Shown: positions 25,346 to 35,201 of the stretch, piece after piece
Layout of the letters: the number at the start of each line of letters is the position of its first letter
How positions within the stretch are numbered: the first letter of the stretch is position 1
Assembly (NCBI RefSeq): GCF_008107445.1
Contig: NZ_VSLD01000001.1
Coordinates: forward strand, 372,001 to 436,000
Source of the DNA: Arthrobacter echini
GTDB taxonomy: Bacteria; Actinomycetota; Actinomycetes; Actinomycetales; Micrococcaceae
Direction of reading: 5' to 3'
Length of the DNA: 64,000 nt
The notes under the pieces: generated by a model
What the model was told of the DNA's origin: nothing
Database searches by the model: none
The model's input: only the letters and a program-made list of their open reading frames with translations
Made by a program: the position numbers and the translations under genes

Positions 25346-26839
25346 GTGGAGCGCGTGGGCGTCCTGAGGGTCGATACCGACCGGCACATCGAGGCGGCAA
25401 TCCTCGAATCCATTGCGGGCCGGCGGATCGCCGACGCCGCTCACCTCGCGGAGAGCAGCCTGCAGCACACCTCGGGGATGGCCGGCTGGGCCGCGGTGGG
25501 CGCCGAATGGGCCGCGTCCTACGATCCTGCGGCCTCCGAGGTCCTCCGGGCCTGCCACGACCTCGCGCTCGCATCATCCGATACAGCGCTGGCACTGACA
25601 CTTGCCGCCGGTCGGTACATCAGTGCCGAACACGTGGCGTCCATGGGTTTGAGCCGGTTCTTCACACCTCCGACGCCGGCTGCCGTGGAGGAGGGCGCAG
25701 GCACACGGATCCCCTCCGCCGGAGCCCCCAACCCCGGGTGGCCGCCGCCCTCGTGGGACATCATCGCCGGTATTGCCGGCGTCATCTGGCCTGCCGGTGA
25801 CCCGGATCTCCTCGCCAGTGCCGCTGCGGCGTGGGCGGCGCTCGCCGACGACATCCGGGCGGCGATCGACGGGCCGGGCGCGGAGGCAGCGTTCGCCGTC
25901 CGGTGCCTGCAGTCCGAGGATCTGGCGCTCTTCCGGGAGCGCAGCACGGTGATCCGAGAATCCGGCCGGCTGATCGCACAGGCCTCGCGGGACATCGCGG
26001 CAGGGTGCGAGGAACTCGCAACAGCCGTGCGGACGGCGCACCAGGAGCTGGTCGACGAGACGGAGGGCTTCGTGCTCGAGTGCGCGGCCCTCGCCGCCGT
26101 CGGCGTCGCGCTCAGCCTCGTGACGCTTGGTGGATCGGCGGCCGTCACCACGCTCGTCGGTGCCGCGAGGACGGCACAGATGGTGGCCAGGGTGCACGGG
26201 GTGATCTCGCGGCTCGCCCTCCTGGCCCGGACCCGCGCCGTCGCCACGAGACTGTCCGGCGCCACCCGCATGACGGCGGGCCTGAGGACGCCGGCCTGCC
26301 CCATCACGTCGATGCGATCGGCACCTGGGTGGACCCGGCAGTCGGCCCCGTTCGCGGGTGCCCGTGCCTCGACGGGCCGCCCCTCCCGGCTCGCGCCCGC
26401 CGCGCGGGTCCTCCGACCGGTCGGCTCGGCAGGCCTGAAGCTCCTCGATTCCCGGGCCGTCTCCGTCGCACTCTCGAGCCCGGCTTCCCTCGTCCGCGGC
26501 CGGCTGTCGCTCCCTGCGCGCAGGATGGTCGTGGGACCGGGCGCCGTGGGTGGCAGCGCGTCCGACCAGGTCTTCGCCCTGCTGCGGAGCAAGGGCCTGG
26601 GCTCGTCCGTCCTTCCCGCAGCCGAGGCCGCAGTGAGGACCCGGGACCGGATCGAGACCGCACGTGGACTCGTCGCCCTGCCCGGAGCGCTGAAGGACCG
26701 CTACGGTGCGGTCGTGGTCGACGCCGGCCCCGTCCGCTCCCCGGGCCGGCTCACAGGGGTGCGGGCATCTCCCGGGCCCGGTCCCACGATCGGGTCCAGC
26801 CCAGTTCGTCGAACATCTCGTCCAGCAGCATCGCCGTGA
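25346..26839 (+). CDS. T7SS substrate-like protein with WXG100/CpnT-type N-terminal domains
   Basis: A 497-residue protein without a close enzyme match. Residues 45-100 (GWAAVGAEWAASYDPAASE, then a helix to RYISAEHVASMG) resemble the first WXG100-like module of actinobacterial secreted toxins. Residues 135-170 (WDIIAGIAGVIWPAGDPDLL, AAAAWAALADDI) match the CpnT-type N-terminal domain. A long helix and a hydrophobic hairpin (ECAALAAVGVALSLVTLGGS) follow near 250. The last 200 residues are low-complexity, basic and carry no recognisable toxin domain. The GTG at 25346 is used; GTG at 25355 is equally likely. The tail overlaps the convergent NUDIX gene by 89 bases. No ESX genes are in the window. 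Confidence 0.65.
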   Translation: MERVGVLRVDTDRHIEAAILESIAGRRIADAAHLAESSLQHTSGMAGWAAVGAEWAASYDPAASEVLRACHDLALASSDTALALTLAAGRYISAEHVASMGLSRFFTPPTPAAVEEGAGTRIPSAGAPNPGWPPPSWDIIAGIAGVIWPAGDPDLLASAAAAWAALADDIRAAIDGPGAEAAFAVRCLQSEDLALFRERSTVIRESGRLIAQASRDIAAGCEELATAVRTAHQELVDETEGFVLECAALAAVGVALSLVTLGGSAAVTTLVGAARTAQMVARVHGVISRLALLARTRAVATRLSGATRMTAGLRTPACPITSMRSAPGWTRQSAPFAGARASTGRPSRLAPAARVLRPVGSAGLKLLDSRAVSVALSSPASLVRGRLSLPARRMVVGPGAVGGSASDQVFALLRSKGLGSSVLPAAEAAVRTRDRIETARGLVALPGALKDRYGAVVVDAGPVRSPGRLTGVRASPGPGPTIGSSPVRRTSRPAASP

Positions 26840-27434
26840 ATCCCCAGATCACCGCGTCTTTCGTGAGGAAAGCGGGTGTCCTGCTGACGAACCCGTCGCG
26901 GCGGACGACGGCCGTCCTGCGGTAGGAGGGGTCGAGCAGCCTGCTGACCGGACATCGGAAGACCAGCTCGGATTCAGCGGGGTCCATCGCGCGGACGGGG
27001 GACTGCTCGGACCACCAGCCGAGGACGGGCGTGACGATGTAGTTGCTGACGGGCAGCCCTACCGCCGGGAGCATACCGAGGATCTCGATGCCGTTCGGGT
27101 CGAGCCCCGTCTCCTCCTCGGCCTCACGCAGGGCTGCCGCGCCCTCGTCGGCGTCATCGGCGTCGATGGCTCCCCCCGGGAAGGCCACCTGCCCGGGATG
27201 GTTGGAGAGCGAGCTCGCACGGACCACGAAGAGGATGTCGAGGTCATCGGGTCGCGCCTCCAGGGGCGCTCGTGCCGGGCCACCACCGTGGTCGCCCAGA
27301 AGGATCAGGACCGCCGCCCGGCGGCTCCTGGCCGGATCGAAGCGTGCGAATTGCCAGCCGTCGGGGCGCTCCTTCGCCGTCCGCGCGGGGTCCATGGACC
27401 CCACCCACGCCACCAGCTCGGAGTAGGCGGTCAT
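26751..27434 (-). CDS. NUDIX hydrolase, CoA pyrophosphatase type
   Basis: A 227-residue NUDIX protein of the NudL/YeaB CoA-diphosphatase group. The NUDIX box is GGAIDADDADEGAAALREAE followed by EETGL, near residues 90-112. Just before it lies HPGQVAFPGG, part of the CoA-pyrophosphatase signature. It would hydrolyse CoA or oxidised CoA into 3',5'-ADP and phosphopantetheine. It reads in the same direction as nth and begins about 50 bases after the nth stop. The 3' end overlaps the convergent WXG100-like gene by 89 bases. Confidence 0.9.
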   Translation of the reverse strand: MTAYSELVAWVGSMDPARTAKERPDGWQFARFDPARSRRAAVLILLGDHGGGPARAPLEARPDDLDILFVVRASSLSNHPGQVAFPGGAIDADDADEGAAALREAEEETGLDPNGIEILGMLPAVGLPVSNYIVTPVLGWWSEQSPVRAMDPAESELVFRCPVSRLLDPSYRRTAVVRRDGFVSRTPAFLTKDAVIWGFTAMLLDEMFDELGWTRSWDRAREMPAPL

Positions 27435-27485
27435 GTCCGTGTCCGCACAGCACGCAAGTGCACGGACGCGGCGGAGGCCAGCAGG

Positions 27486-28307
27486 TCAGGCACCCAGACC
27501 GTACCCGGCGTCGCGCAGTTCCATGCGGGTGCGCCCTGCCCGCATGAGTTCGAGCAGGTCCTCGCGCCCGGGCGACAGTTCGTACTTGAGCAGTTTCGCG
27601 GCACGGACCGGATCCGTCTCACCCTCCCCGTAGGAGGGGCAGAGCGCTGCGATGGGGCATGCCCCGCACGCGGGTTTCTTCGCGTGGCAGACGCGCCGCC
27701 CGTGGAAGATCACCCGATGCGAGAGCATGGTGTGATCCTTGCGCTCGAAGAGCTCCGCGACGTCCTGCTCCACCTTCACCGGGTCGGCGGAGGCCGTCCA
27801 GCCGAAGCGGCGGGCGAGGCGCCCGAAATGCGTGTCGACGGAGATGCCGGGGATGCCGAAGGCGTTCCCGAGGACCACGTTGGCGGTCTTCCTCCCCACA
27901 CCGGGGAGCGTGACCAGATCCTCCAGCCGATTCGGTACTACCGCATCGAACTCGTCGACGAGCCTCCGGGACAGTGCCAGAAGACTGGTGGCCTTCGCCC
28001 GGTAGAACCCGGTGGGTCGGATGAGCTCCTGCAGTTCGGCCTCCTGCGCCTCCGACAGGGCCCGGGCATCGGGATAGCGCTCGAACAGGGCACCGGTGGT
28101 GAGATTGACCCGCACGTCGGTGGTCTGCGCGGACAGCACGGTGGCCACCAGGAGCTCGAACGGATTCCGGAAGTCGAGTTCGGCCACCGCGTAGGGGTAC
28201 GTCTCGGCCAGCACCCGGTGGATCTTCCTGGCGCGACGCTTCAGGGCCACCGGCGACACCCCGGTCCGCGCGGAATCCCCCGGACCGCCCGCTGTCCTAT
28301 CTGCCAC
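27486..28307 (-). CDS. nth: endonuclease III
   Basis: Base-excision repair glycosylase/AP lyase for oxidised pyrimidines, 273 residues. The helix-hairpin-helix reads [21 protein letters not shown] with the catalytic lysine, and the catalytic aspartate is in [13 protein letters not shown]. The C-terminal 4Fe-4S loop is complete: C-x6-C-x2-C-x5-C in [18 protein letters not shown] prefer the GTG at 28307, with GGGGAGGAG eight bases upstream; an ATG nine codons earlier overlaps that ribosome site and is less likely. It is in a run with the NUDIX gene on the minus strand. Confidence 0.95.
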   Translation of the reverse strand: MADRTAGGPGDSARTGVSPVALKRRARKIHRVLAETYPYAVAELDFRNPFELLVATVLSAQTTDVRVNLTTGALFERYPDARALSEAQEAELQELIRPTGFYRAKATSLLALSRRLVDEFDAVVPNRLEDLVTLPGVGRKTANVVLGNAFGIPGISVDTHFGRLARRFGWTASADPVKVEQDVAELFERKDHTMLSHRVIFHGRRVCHAKKPACGACPIAALCPSYGEGETDPVRAAKLLKYELSPGREDLLELMRAGRTRMELRDAGYGLGA

Positions 28308-28363
28308 GCACGTCTCCTCCCCCGACGAATCCACCGCTCCTGCTTCGCTGGTACCCGGGCGGA

Positions 28364-29803
28364 TCAGTCGCGCGGTGCGCGCTCGATGTTCCGCAGGTCC
28401 TGCAGGATCCCGACCATGCCGGTGCGCTTGTCCTGGACCAGGAACTCGTTGCCCCGATCCTCGATGCCCACTTCCCAGTCACCGGGTTCGAGGATGAAGA
28501 GCTCACGCCCCGACTGCTCGTCCAGCACCGGGCGCGGCGAACCGACCGCGAACCAGAAGGCCTCGACGACGGGCTCCTCGTCCTGTGCGGAGCGGGTCGC
28601 CGTGATGGTCTCCCGGCGGTCGCTCTCCTCCGCCGCATCCTCCAGCGGACCGGAGCCGTTCTCTTGCACCTCCGGTCCGTCGACGTCGATGACGCCGTCC
28701 GATCCGGTCTCGTCCACCGGTGTCACCGGAGTCACCGGCGACCGCGTCGTGGAGGTGGCACCATCGGCGGCAGCCGCCGCATCAGTGTCCGACGCGGCGT
28801 CACCCACGGCGTCCGACATGTCGGTGCCGGTCGCAGCAGGCGCCACGAGGTCGTCGCCTCCGGTGTCACGCACCACCGCGTGGGAACCCTCGGCGGTGGC
28901 TCTCGGCTTCTGCCCGGCGGAATCGGATCCGGTGGCACCCCGTCCTGTGGAGTCCGTTCCGCCGAAGTCCGCCTCCTCCGATGCAAGGCCGGACTGACCC
29001 GAGGCCGCGACTCCTGCACCGACGGCTCCGGCCGCCCCTGCCCCGTACAGACCGGCGCCGTTCTGCCGTGGGATGGCCACGGCCGGGTTGATCCCGTTCC
29101 GGTGGTCCGGCTCGGCGCCGATCGACGCATCGTCTCCGAGCACCGGCGAGGAGGTGCTGTGATCGTCCGAAGAGGTATCGCTCCGGACCTCGGACACGGA
29201 CTCGAGGGAGGCCTTCGGCGGCTTCGCGGGGCGCTCCCGCGCGGCGGTCACCGGCCGGGCGAGGCGGTGGGCCGGCACTTCCGGACGGTCGAGGAAGTCA
29301 TTCCTGATGACGGGCAGATAGGGCCCGACGACGGTCGTGGCGATCAGCGCCAGGGAACCGATCAGCCCCAGGAGCGACCCGAGTCCGAAGACCGTGACGG
29401 TCTGCAGGAAGAAGTAGCTGGCAGCGAGCACCGCGGTCACGGAGGCGAACTGGTCGACCGACAGGGACCCGACCCGCAACCCGGACCTGCCCGTGCGGCG
29501 CCCGACGAGGAGTGCGCATGCCGCGACGGGAAGCAGGATCCCGATACCGATGTAGAACAGGGGCGCGGTGTTCCAGAAGTTGACGTAGCCGAGCGCACCG
29601 CCGATGAACGGCAGCAGTGTTCCGACGAACATGACCAGGACCCCACCGCCGAACACCACCTCGCGCAGGGTGAAGGGACCCAGGAGTGCTCTGCTCGGGC
29701 CGGTCGCGCCATTCTCGTCAGGCTCGGCTGCCCCGGGATCACCCCGGTCGTCGTCGGCTACCGGCGCAGGGGCGCCTGGTTCTCCCGTGAATGCCTGGCT
29801 CAT
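28364..29803 (-). CDS. membrane protein with long disordered cytoplasmic or extracellular region
   Basis: A 479-residue protein of unknown function. Residues 40-160 contain four hydrophobic segments ([75 protein letters not shown]). Residues 190-410 are disordered, rich in serine, aspartate, glycine and alanine with stretches such as [20 protein letters not shown]. The last 70 residues form a small folded module ([34 protein letters not shown]) that ends in a charged tail. Such proteins occur beside nth in Arthrobacter-type genomes. The start [10 protein letters not shown] is the only ATG with a fitting context. Confidence 0.75.
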   Translation of the reverse strand: MSQAFTGEPGAPAPVADDDRGDPGAAEPDENGATGPSRALLGPFTLREVVFGGGVLVMFVGTLLPFIGGALGYVNFWNTAPLFYIGIGILLPVAACALLVGRRTGRSGLRVGSLSVDQFASVTAVLAASYFFLQTVTVFGLGSLLGLIGSLALIATTVVGPYLPVIRNDFLDRPEVPAHRLARPVTAARERPAKPPKASLESVSEVRSDTSSDDHSTSSPVLGDDASIGAEPDHRNGINPAVAIPRQNGAGLYGAGAAGAVGAGVAASGQSGLASEEADFGGTDSTGRGATGSDSAGQKPRATAEGSHAVVRDTGGDDLVAPAATGTDMSDAVGDAASDTDAAAAADGATSTTRSPVTPVTPVDETGSDGVIDVDGPEVQENGSGPLEDAAEESDRRETITATRSAQDEEPVVEAFWFAVGSPRPVLDEQSGRELFILEPGDWEVGIEDRGNEFLVQDKRTGMVGILQDLRNIERAPRD

Positions 29804-29955
29804 GGTGTACTCCCGTTCGTTGCACGTCTTACCGCCGGCCCGCAGCACATCCCGGCGTCGGTCTCCTGCGTCCACCCTAGCCACCGGCTGTCCCCTTCTC
29901 CACCGGTGACTGAGCTTCGCCGCTCGTCGCACAATCCCCGCAACTCGGCTAACCC

Positions 29956-29971
29956 TGTGACGCGGGGCACA
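29956..29971. promoter_or_regulatory. candidate Crp/GlxR site upstream of acs
   Basis: The 16-base sequence TGTGACGCGGGGCACA matches the actinobacterial Crp/GlxR consensus TGTGA-N6-TCACA at nine of ten defined positions. It is centred about 118 bases before the acs start codon in the 278-base gap shared with the divergent membrane-protein gene. Acetyl-CoA synthetase genes are known Crp-family targets in several bacteria. A Crp gene is present at 45659. The site call is a consensus match, not evidence of binding. Confidence 0.45.
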
Positions 29972-30081
29972 CGCACCGCCCGTCGGAGTGGATAGTGTTC
30001 CTCTGGAGCACGCTCGGGTGCGGCGTATCGTCGTACCACCGACCGTCCCGTTCGTCAGTGATACGCATAGAGGGGTAGACC

Positions 30082-32040
30082 ATGAACGCCGAGAACCCAG
30101 GCGACGCCTTCGAGAACCTGCTGCGCGAGAACCGCCGCTTCCCGCCCAGCGAGGACTTCGCGGCGAACGCCGTGGCCCAGCAGTCGCTCTACGACGACGC
30201 CCAGGAGCAGGGCGTGGAGTTCTGGGCCACCCAGGCGAGGGAGCTCCTCACCTGGGAGCAGGATTTCACCCAGACACTCGACTGGTCGGACGCACCGTTC
30301 GCGAAGTGGTTCGTGGGCGGGACGGTGAATGCCGCGTACAACGCCCTCGACCGCCATGTCGAGGCCGGTCTCGGAGACCGCGTGGCCATCCACTTCGAGG
30401 GTGAACCAGGGGACACCAGGACCATCACCTACGCCGAGTTGACGCAGGAGGTGAAGAAGGCTGCCAACGCCTTCGAGTCCCTCGGCGTGGAGAAGGGCGA
30501 TCGCGTGGCCGTCTACCTGCCGATGATCCCCGAGGCGGTGATCACCATGCTCGCCTGCGCCCGTATCGGGGCCGTGCACTCCGTGGTCTTCGGCGGCTTC
30601 TCGGCCGATGCCCTCCGCAGCCGCATCGACGACGCCGAAGCCAAACTCGTGGTGACCTCGGACGGCACCTACCGGCGCGGCAAGCCCAGCGCCCTCAAGC
30701 CCGCCGTCGACGGCGCCCTCGAGAAGGAGGGCCACACCGTCACGAGCGTGGTCGTGGTGCGGCGCAACAACGAACCGGTCGAGTGGACCGACGGGCGCGA
30801 TCTCTGGTGGCACGACGTCGTCGACAACGCATCGGAGGAGCACACCGCGGTGGCGCACGACTCCGAGCACCCACTGTTCATCCTCTACACCTCCGGCACC
30901 ACGGGGAAACCCAAGGGCATCCTGCACACCACCGGCGGGTACCTCACGCAGACGGCGTTCACGCACCTGAACACGTTCGACCTCCGACCGGAGACCGACG
31001 TCTTCTGGTGCACGGCCGACATCGGCTGGGTCACGGGGCACAGCTATGTCGCCTACGCACCGCTCATCAACGGCGCAACCCAGCTCATGTACGAGGGAAC
31101 ACCCGACACCCCGCACCAGGGCCGCTGGTGGGAGCTGATCGAGAAGTACAAAGTGTCCATCCTGTACACGGCGCCGACCGCGATCCGGACATTCATGAAA
31201 TGGGGTCGAGACATCCCGCAGAAGTACGACCTCTCCTCGATCCGCGTGCTCGGTTCGGTGGGTGAACCCATCAACCCGGAGGCGTGGATGTGGTACCGGG
31301 AGGTCATCGGCGGCGGAAGCGCACCCGTCGTCGACACCTGGTGGCAGACGGAGACCGGTGCGCACATGATCGCACCGATGCCCGGCGTCACGGCCACCAA
31401 GCCGGGCTCCGCTCAGGTCGCCGTGCCCGGGATCGCCGTGGACGTGGTCGACGAGATGGGAGAGTCCGTCCCGGCCGGCTCGGGCGGGTACCTCGTCATC
31501 CGCGAGCCCTGGCCGGCCATGCTCCGCGGCATCTGGGGCGATCCGGAGCGCTTCAAGGAGACCTACTGGTCGCGCTTCGACGCCATGTACTTCGCCGGCG
31601 ACGGCGCCAAGAAGGACGACGACGGCGATCTGTGGCTCCTCGGCCGCGTGGACGACGTCATGAACATCTCCGGCCACCGGCTCTCGACCACGGAGATCGA
31701 GTCGGCGCTGGTCAGCCATCCGTCCGTGGCCGAGGCCGCCGTCGTCGGCGCGACCGACGACACCACGGGTGAGGCGGTGGTGGCCTTCGTGATCCTGCGC
31801 GGCTCGGCGAAGGACGACGACGACATCGTCACCACTCTGCGCACCCACGTGGGCAAGGAGATCGGCCCGATCGCCAAGCCGCGGAACATCCTGGTGGTCC
31901 CGGAACTGCCGAAGACCCGCAGCGGCAAGATCATGCGTCGTCTGCTCAAGGATGTCGCGGAGGGTCGGGAGGTCGGAGACTCGTCCACGCTGTCCGATCC
32001 GACGATCATGCAGCAGATCGCGGTCTCCCTGCGGAAGTGA
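30082..32040 (+). CDS. acs: acetyl-CoA synthetase
   Basis: AMP-forming acetate:CoA ligase, 652 residues, full length for the family. The N-terminal ACS domain starts around [16 protein letters not shown]. The adenylate P-loop is [15 protein letters not shown] near residue 272, the acetate-binding region has [17 protein letters not shown] near 305, and [12 protein letters not shown] near 415 is the A5 motif. The C-terminal lysine targeted by acetylation is in [11 protein letters not shown] near 620, so the enzyme is a likely substrate for AcuC-type deacetylases such as the one at the left edge. A strong hairpin follows the stop codon. Confidence 0.97.
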   Translation: MNAENPGDAFENLLRENRRFPPSEDFAANAVAQQSLYDDAQEQGVEFWATQARELLTWEQDFTQTLDWSDAPFAKWFVGGTVNAAYNALDRHVEAGLGDRVAIHFEGEPGDTRTITYAELTQEVKKAANAFESLGVEKGDRVAVYLPMIPEAVITMLACARIGAVHSVVFGGFSADALRSRIDDAEAKLVVTSDGTYRRGKPSALKPAVDGALEKEGHTVTSVVVVRRNNEPVEWTDGRDLWWHDVVDNASEEHTAVAHDSEHPLFILYTSGTTGKPKGILHTTGGYLTQTAFTHLNTFDLRPETDVFWCTADIGWVTGHSYVAYAPLINGATQLMYEGTPDTPHQGRWWELIEKYKVSILYTAPTAIRTFMKWGRDIPQKYDLSSIRVLGSVGEPINPEAWMWYREVIGGGSAPVVDTWWQTETGAHMIAPMPGVTATKPGSAQVAVPGIAVDVVDEMGESVPAGSGGYLVIREPWPAMLRGIWGDPERFKETYWSRFDAMYFAGDGAKKDDDGDLWLLGRVDDVMNISGHRLSTTEIESALVSHPSVAEAAVVGATDDTTGEAVVAFVILRGSAKDDDDIVTTLRTHVGKEIGPIAKPRNILVVPELPKTRSGKIMRRLLKDVAEGREVGDSSTLSDPTIMQQIAVSLRK

Positions 32041-32049
32041 CTCGAGGCC

Positions 32050-32091
32050 ACACAGGGAAGGCCCCCGCTGCTGCGGGGGCCTTCCCTGTGT
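32050..32091. terminator. bidirectional terminator between acs and ohr
   Basis: A perfect 19-base-pair stem, with arms 32050-32068 (ACACAGGGAAGG then CCCCCGC) and 32073-32091, closed by the four-base loop TGCT. It begins 10 bases after the acs stop and ends 16 bases from the ohr stop. There is no T-run, as is common in high-GC actinobacteria. Confidence 0.85.
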
Positions 32092-32106
32092 CTCGCGGGC
32101 GGAGAG

Positions 32107-32529
32107 TCAGCCGATGGTGGCGTCGACCGTGACCTCGATGTTGCCGCGCGTCGCGTTGGAGTAGGGGCACACCTGGTGCGCCTGCTCCACGAGGCTGTCG
32201 GCGGTCTCCTGATCCACTCCGCCGATCTCGGCGTGGAGCGCGACCTCGAGCTTGAAACCGCCCTCCTCGGTGGGGTTGATCCCGACCTCGGCGGTGACCG
32301 CGGAGTCGCTGATCCTGGCCTTGCTGCGGCCGGCCACGAGCTTCAGCGCGCTGTGGAAGCAGGCGGCATACCCGAGGGCGAAGAGCTGCTCCGGATTCGA
32401 GGCGCCACCGGCCCCACCCATCTCCTTGGGCACGGCCAGATCGACGACGAGGCCGCCGTCGTCCGTGCGGGTCTCACCGTTGCGACCGTCGCCGGTCGCC
32501 GTGGCCACTGCCGTGTAGAGAGCGCTCAT
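32107..32529 (-). CDS. ohr: organic hydroperoxide resistance protein (OsmC/Ohr family)
   Basis: Thiol peroxidase that reduces organic hydroperoxides, 140 residues. The two catalytic cysteines are present: LGYAACFHSALKLVAG near residue 58 and HQVCPYSNATRGNIEV near 122; the latter CPYS form with a following NATRGNI is the Ohr rather than the OsmC subtype. The N-terminal MSALYTAVATATGDGRNG is also Ohr-like. It is divergent from a TetR gene and shares a 116-base region with it that holds a 22-base palindrome. In most bacteria ohr is paired with MarR-type OhrR; here a TetR occupies that place. Confidence 0.93.
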   Translation of the reverse strand: MSALYTAVATATGDGRNGETRTDDGGLVVDLAVPKEMGGAGGASNPEQLFALGYAACFHSALKLVAGRSKARISDSAVTAEVGINPTEEGGFKLEVALHAEIGGVDQETADSLVEQAHQVCPYSNATRGNIEVTVDATIG

Positions 32530-32578
32530 GAGTGTCGATCCTTCCGTTGTGGGTGCCTTCCGGCTCCCGATGTCCCAT

Positions 32579-32600
32579 GTAGACTAACTAGTAACTCTAC
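32579..32600. promoter_or_regulatory. palindromic operator between ohr and tetR
   Basis: A 22-base inverted repeat with outer arms GTAGA and TCTAC and a central ACTAGT, at 32579-32600, matching on 18 of 22 positions. It is in the AT-rich centre of the 116-base divergent intergenic region, 46 bases before the TetR start and 50 before the ohr start, where a repressor would block both promoters. Length and symmetry are typical for TetR operators. Confidence 0.7.
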
Positions 32601-32645
32601 CTCGATCAAATCCTGCTCACCCACACCGATCCCTCCAGGAGCTTG

Positions 32646-33227
32646 ATGACCACCGCCCCGCCGGTCCGCGAGCGCATCCTCGCCTCGGCCACCCGCCTGT
32701 TCGAGTCGACGAGCATCCGCGCCGTCAGCGCCGATCGCATCGTCGACGACGTCGGCACCACCAAGGTCACGTTCTACCGGTACTTCCCCACCAAGGACCA
32801 CCTCGTGGTGGCCTATCTCGACAGCCACCTCCTCCAACTGCAGGATGCTGTCCGGCAGGCGCGTACCGACGGTACCGACGCGTGCGGGATCCTCCTCCTC
32901 ATGGCCGAGGTCAATCACAGTGCTGCGTGCCGTCCCGGCTTCCGCGGCTGCATCTTCAACAACGCCGCCGCCGAGTACCCGATGCCCGATCACCCGGTGC
33001 GCCGTGCGGTCGGGCGGTATCGCACCTGGCTGCACGATGCGGTCTCCGGACTGCTCACCGACCTCGGCGTGGACGAGCCTGCTGCAATCGCCGCCCAACT
33101 GATCACACTGCGCGACGGCGCCATGGTCGCCGGCTCCCTGGACACCCCCGGCACCGTGGCCGATGTGCTGCTCCCGGCGGGTCGCACCATCATCGCGGCC
33201 CATCGAGGCGGGCCGCTGCCCGCCTGA
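32646..33227 (+). CDS. TetR-family regulator, likely controller of ohr
   Basis: A 193-residue TetR repressor. The N-terminal helix-turn-helix is complete: ERILASATRLFESTSIRAVS, then DVGTTKVTFYRYFPTKDHLV. The ligand domain carries cysteines in ACGILLL, SAACRPGFRGCIFNNAAA near residues 80-110. Three closely placed cysteines beside a peroxidase gene suggest thiol-based sensing of hydroperoxides, an inference. The ATG at 32646 follows AGGAG by five bases; a TTG one codon earlier would be poorer. Divergent from ohr over a palindromic operator. Confidence 0.88.
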   Translation: MTTAPPVRERILASATRLFESTSIRAVSADRIVDDVGTTKVTFYRYFPTKDHLVVAYLDSHLLQLQDAVRQARTDGTDACGILLLMAEVNHSAACRPGFRGCIFNNAAAEYPMPDHPVRRAVGRYRTWLHDAVSGLLTDLGVDEPAAIAAQLITLRDGAMVAGSLDTPGTVADVLLPAGRTIIAAHRGGPLPA

Positions 33228-33332
33228 GCACGGGCGGGCCGACCGTCGGCGCTCGGGCCGGCCATACACCGGACGGTGTGACGTTGCTCCTGAAAGTCGG
33301 CCGGGCGAAACAGGCGAGAGGACAATATCAGC

Positions 33333-34658
33333 GTGTCCACAACAGCGCAGCAGCCCACCGCCTCATCCCCGCGCATGGCCCGCCGGGTGGCCGGCGCCTC
33401 CTTCGTCGGTACGGCCCTCGAGTCCTACGATTTCTACGTGTTCGGCACAGCGGCGGCGCTGGTGTTCAGCACGGTCTTCTTCCCCGAGCAGGATCCGCTC
33501 GTCGGAACCCTCTCGGCCTTCCTGGTCTTCTCGATGGGATTCGTGGCCCGCCCACTCGGCGCCATCCTCTTCGGCCACCTCGGGGACAGGATCGGCCGCA
33601 AGCGCACTTTGATCCTGACGATCACCGTCATGGGACTGGCGACCGGGACGGTGGGCCTGCTGCCCGACTACGCCACCATCGGTGTCTGGGCCCCGATCAT
33701 CCTCACACTGCTGAGGCTGCTGCAGGGCCTGTCCCTCGGCGGGGAGTGGGGTGGGTCCATTCTGATCGCCACCGAGCACGCCGATCCTCGCAAGCGCGCC
33801 CTGTATGCGTCGATCCCCCAGCTCGGCTCCCCCGTGGGCACCATGCTCGTCTCCGCCGTCTTCCTGATCTTCACGATCGCCGCTCCGGACGCCATGACCA
33901 CCTGGGGCTGGCGTGTCCCGTTCCTGCTCGCCTTCCCGTTCCTCGCCGTCGCGATCTACCTGCGGGTGGCGATCGACGAGACTCCCGTGTTCCGGAGGAC
34001 CAGCCAGGCGAAGGCGCTCTCCAGGGTTCCCTTCCTCGAGGTCCTGAAATCCCAGCCGGTCGCCATCGTGGTGGCCATCGCCTCCGCGGTCCTCGGCGTC
34101 GGCTCCTACTTCCTGCTGGTGACCTACACGCAGGGCTACGGCACAGCCACCCTCGGCCTGTCGCAGGAGGCGGTGCTCAACGCCGCCCTGGTCGGCTCCC
34201 TCCTGCAGCTCGTCACCATCCCCGCCTTCGGCTACCTGGCCATGCGCATCGGCTCGGCGAAAGTGGTGGCCGGCGGGGCCATCGGCACGGCCCTGATCGC
34301 GTTCCCGCTGTACTGGGTGATCAGCATCGCCACCGAGCCCGTGTACATCGCGGCGATCATCCTCGGCGGGATCCTCCCCACGGCCAGCTGGGCTGCGCTC
34401 GGCGGGCTCATGGCCGACATCTTCAAACCGGCGACGGCGTTCACGGCGCTGTCCTTCGCCTACAGCATCGCGGCGATCATCGCGGGCTTCGCGCCGTCGA
34501 TCACGCAGAAGTTCGGCATTGCCACCAACGGTGCCTGGTGGCACCCCGGCGTCGTCCTCGCAACGATGAGTCTCGTGACCCTCATCGGCGCGCTGGGCGC
34601 CGTGTCCCTGCGCTCACGAGCGGCGTATCCCGTGGACGTCCCCAGCCGTACGGCATAG
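33333..34658 (+). CDS. MHS-family major facilitator transporter
   Basis: A 441-residue secondary transporter of the metabolite:H+ symporter family, which includes ShiA, KgtP and ProP. The signature after helix 2 is [17 protein letters not shown], and the first helix starts [34 protein letters not shown] lies at helix 4-5. Twelve hydrophobic segments are present. It starts with GTG at 33333 and ends seven bases before aroQ, an arrangement that points to shikimate or quinate uptake feeding 3-dehydroquinate metabolism. Without aroQ the substrate would be open. Confidence 0.85.
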   Translation: MSTTAQQPTASSPRMARRVAGASFVGTALESYDFYVFGTAAALVFSTVFFPEQDPLVGTLSAFLVFSMGFVARPLGAILFGHLGDRIGRKRTLILTITVMGLATGTVGLLPDYATIGVWAPIILTLLRLLQGLSLGGEWGGSILIATEHADPRKRALYASIPQLGSPVGTMLVSAVFLIFTIAAPDAMTTWGWRVPFLLAFPFLAVAIYLRVAIDETPVFRRTSQAKALSRVPFLEVLKSQPVAIVVAIASAVLGVGSYFLLVTYTQGYGTATLGLSQEAVLNAALVGSLLQLVTIPAFGYLAMRIGSAKVVAGGAIGTALIAFPLYWVISIATEPVYIAAIILGGILPTASWAALGGLMADIFKPATAFTALSFAYSIAAIIAGFAPSITQKFGIATNGAWWHPGVVLATMSLVTLIGALGAVSLRSRAAYPVDVPSRTA

Positions 34659-34665
34659 TTGGGGC

Positions 34666-35136
34666 ATGGCTCCCGCGCGCATCCTCCTGATCAACGGACC
34701 GAACCTGAATCTGCTCGGGAGCAGGGAACCGGCCGTATACGGCACGGCGACGCTCGACGACGTCGTCCGCCTCGCCTCGGACGCCGCTGAAGCCCACGGC
34801 TGCACGACGACGGCGATGCAGTCCAATCACGAGGGCACGATCATCGACGCCATCCACGCTGCGCGGACGACCGCGGACGGCATCGTGATCAACGCCGGAG
34901 CCCTCACCCACACGTCCATCGCGATCCGTGACGCCCTCGTCGGCGTCGGGCTCCCGGTGGTCGAGGTCCACATCAGCAACGTCCACCGGCGGGAGGAGTT
35001 CCGGCACCACTCCTACCTCTCGGCGGTAGCGGACGCCGTGATCGTCGGCGCCGGGGTCGACGGCTACCGCCTCGCGATCGACCACCTCGCCCGAAAGCTG
35101 CAGACACGGCAGCCGCACGAGGAATCGGGACGCTGA
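34666..35136 (+). CDS. aroQ: type II 3-dehydroquinate dehydratase
   Basis: Interconverts 3-dehydroquinate and 3-dehydroshikimate, 156 residues. The type II signature is [20 protein letters not shown] with the catalytic tyrosine, followed by [13 protein letters not shown] near residue 60, [16 protein letters not shown] near 80 and the catalytic histidine in [16 protein letters not shown] near 105, [11 protein letters not shown] near 125. A truncated C-terminus is not apparent. It follows the MHS transporter by seven bases and probably shares its transcript. It may serve quinate/shikimate catabolism in addition to the general aromatic pathway. Confidence 0.95.
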   Translation: MAPARILLINGPNLNLLGSREPAVYGTATLDDVVRLASDAAEAHGCTTTAMQSNHEGTIIDAIHAARTTADGIVINAGALTHTSIAIRDALVGVGLPVVEVHISNVHRREEFRHHSYLSAVADAVIVGAGVDGYRLAIDHLARKLQTRQPHEESGR

Positions 35137-35201
35137 GCCGCGCTCTACTTCAGGACACGCCGCGCACGCCGTACGGTCCGCGCATAGGGCACGATGGTGG
35201 C

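Noticed and set aside
25831..26925. Alternative frame for the WXG100-like gene suggesting a frameshift.
   Set aside because: The alternative frame has no start with a ribosome site and no continuity with a recognised domain. The annotated frame is open from 25346 to 26839, so a frameshift is not needed, although its last 30 residues are only antisense to the NUDIX gene.
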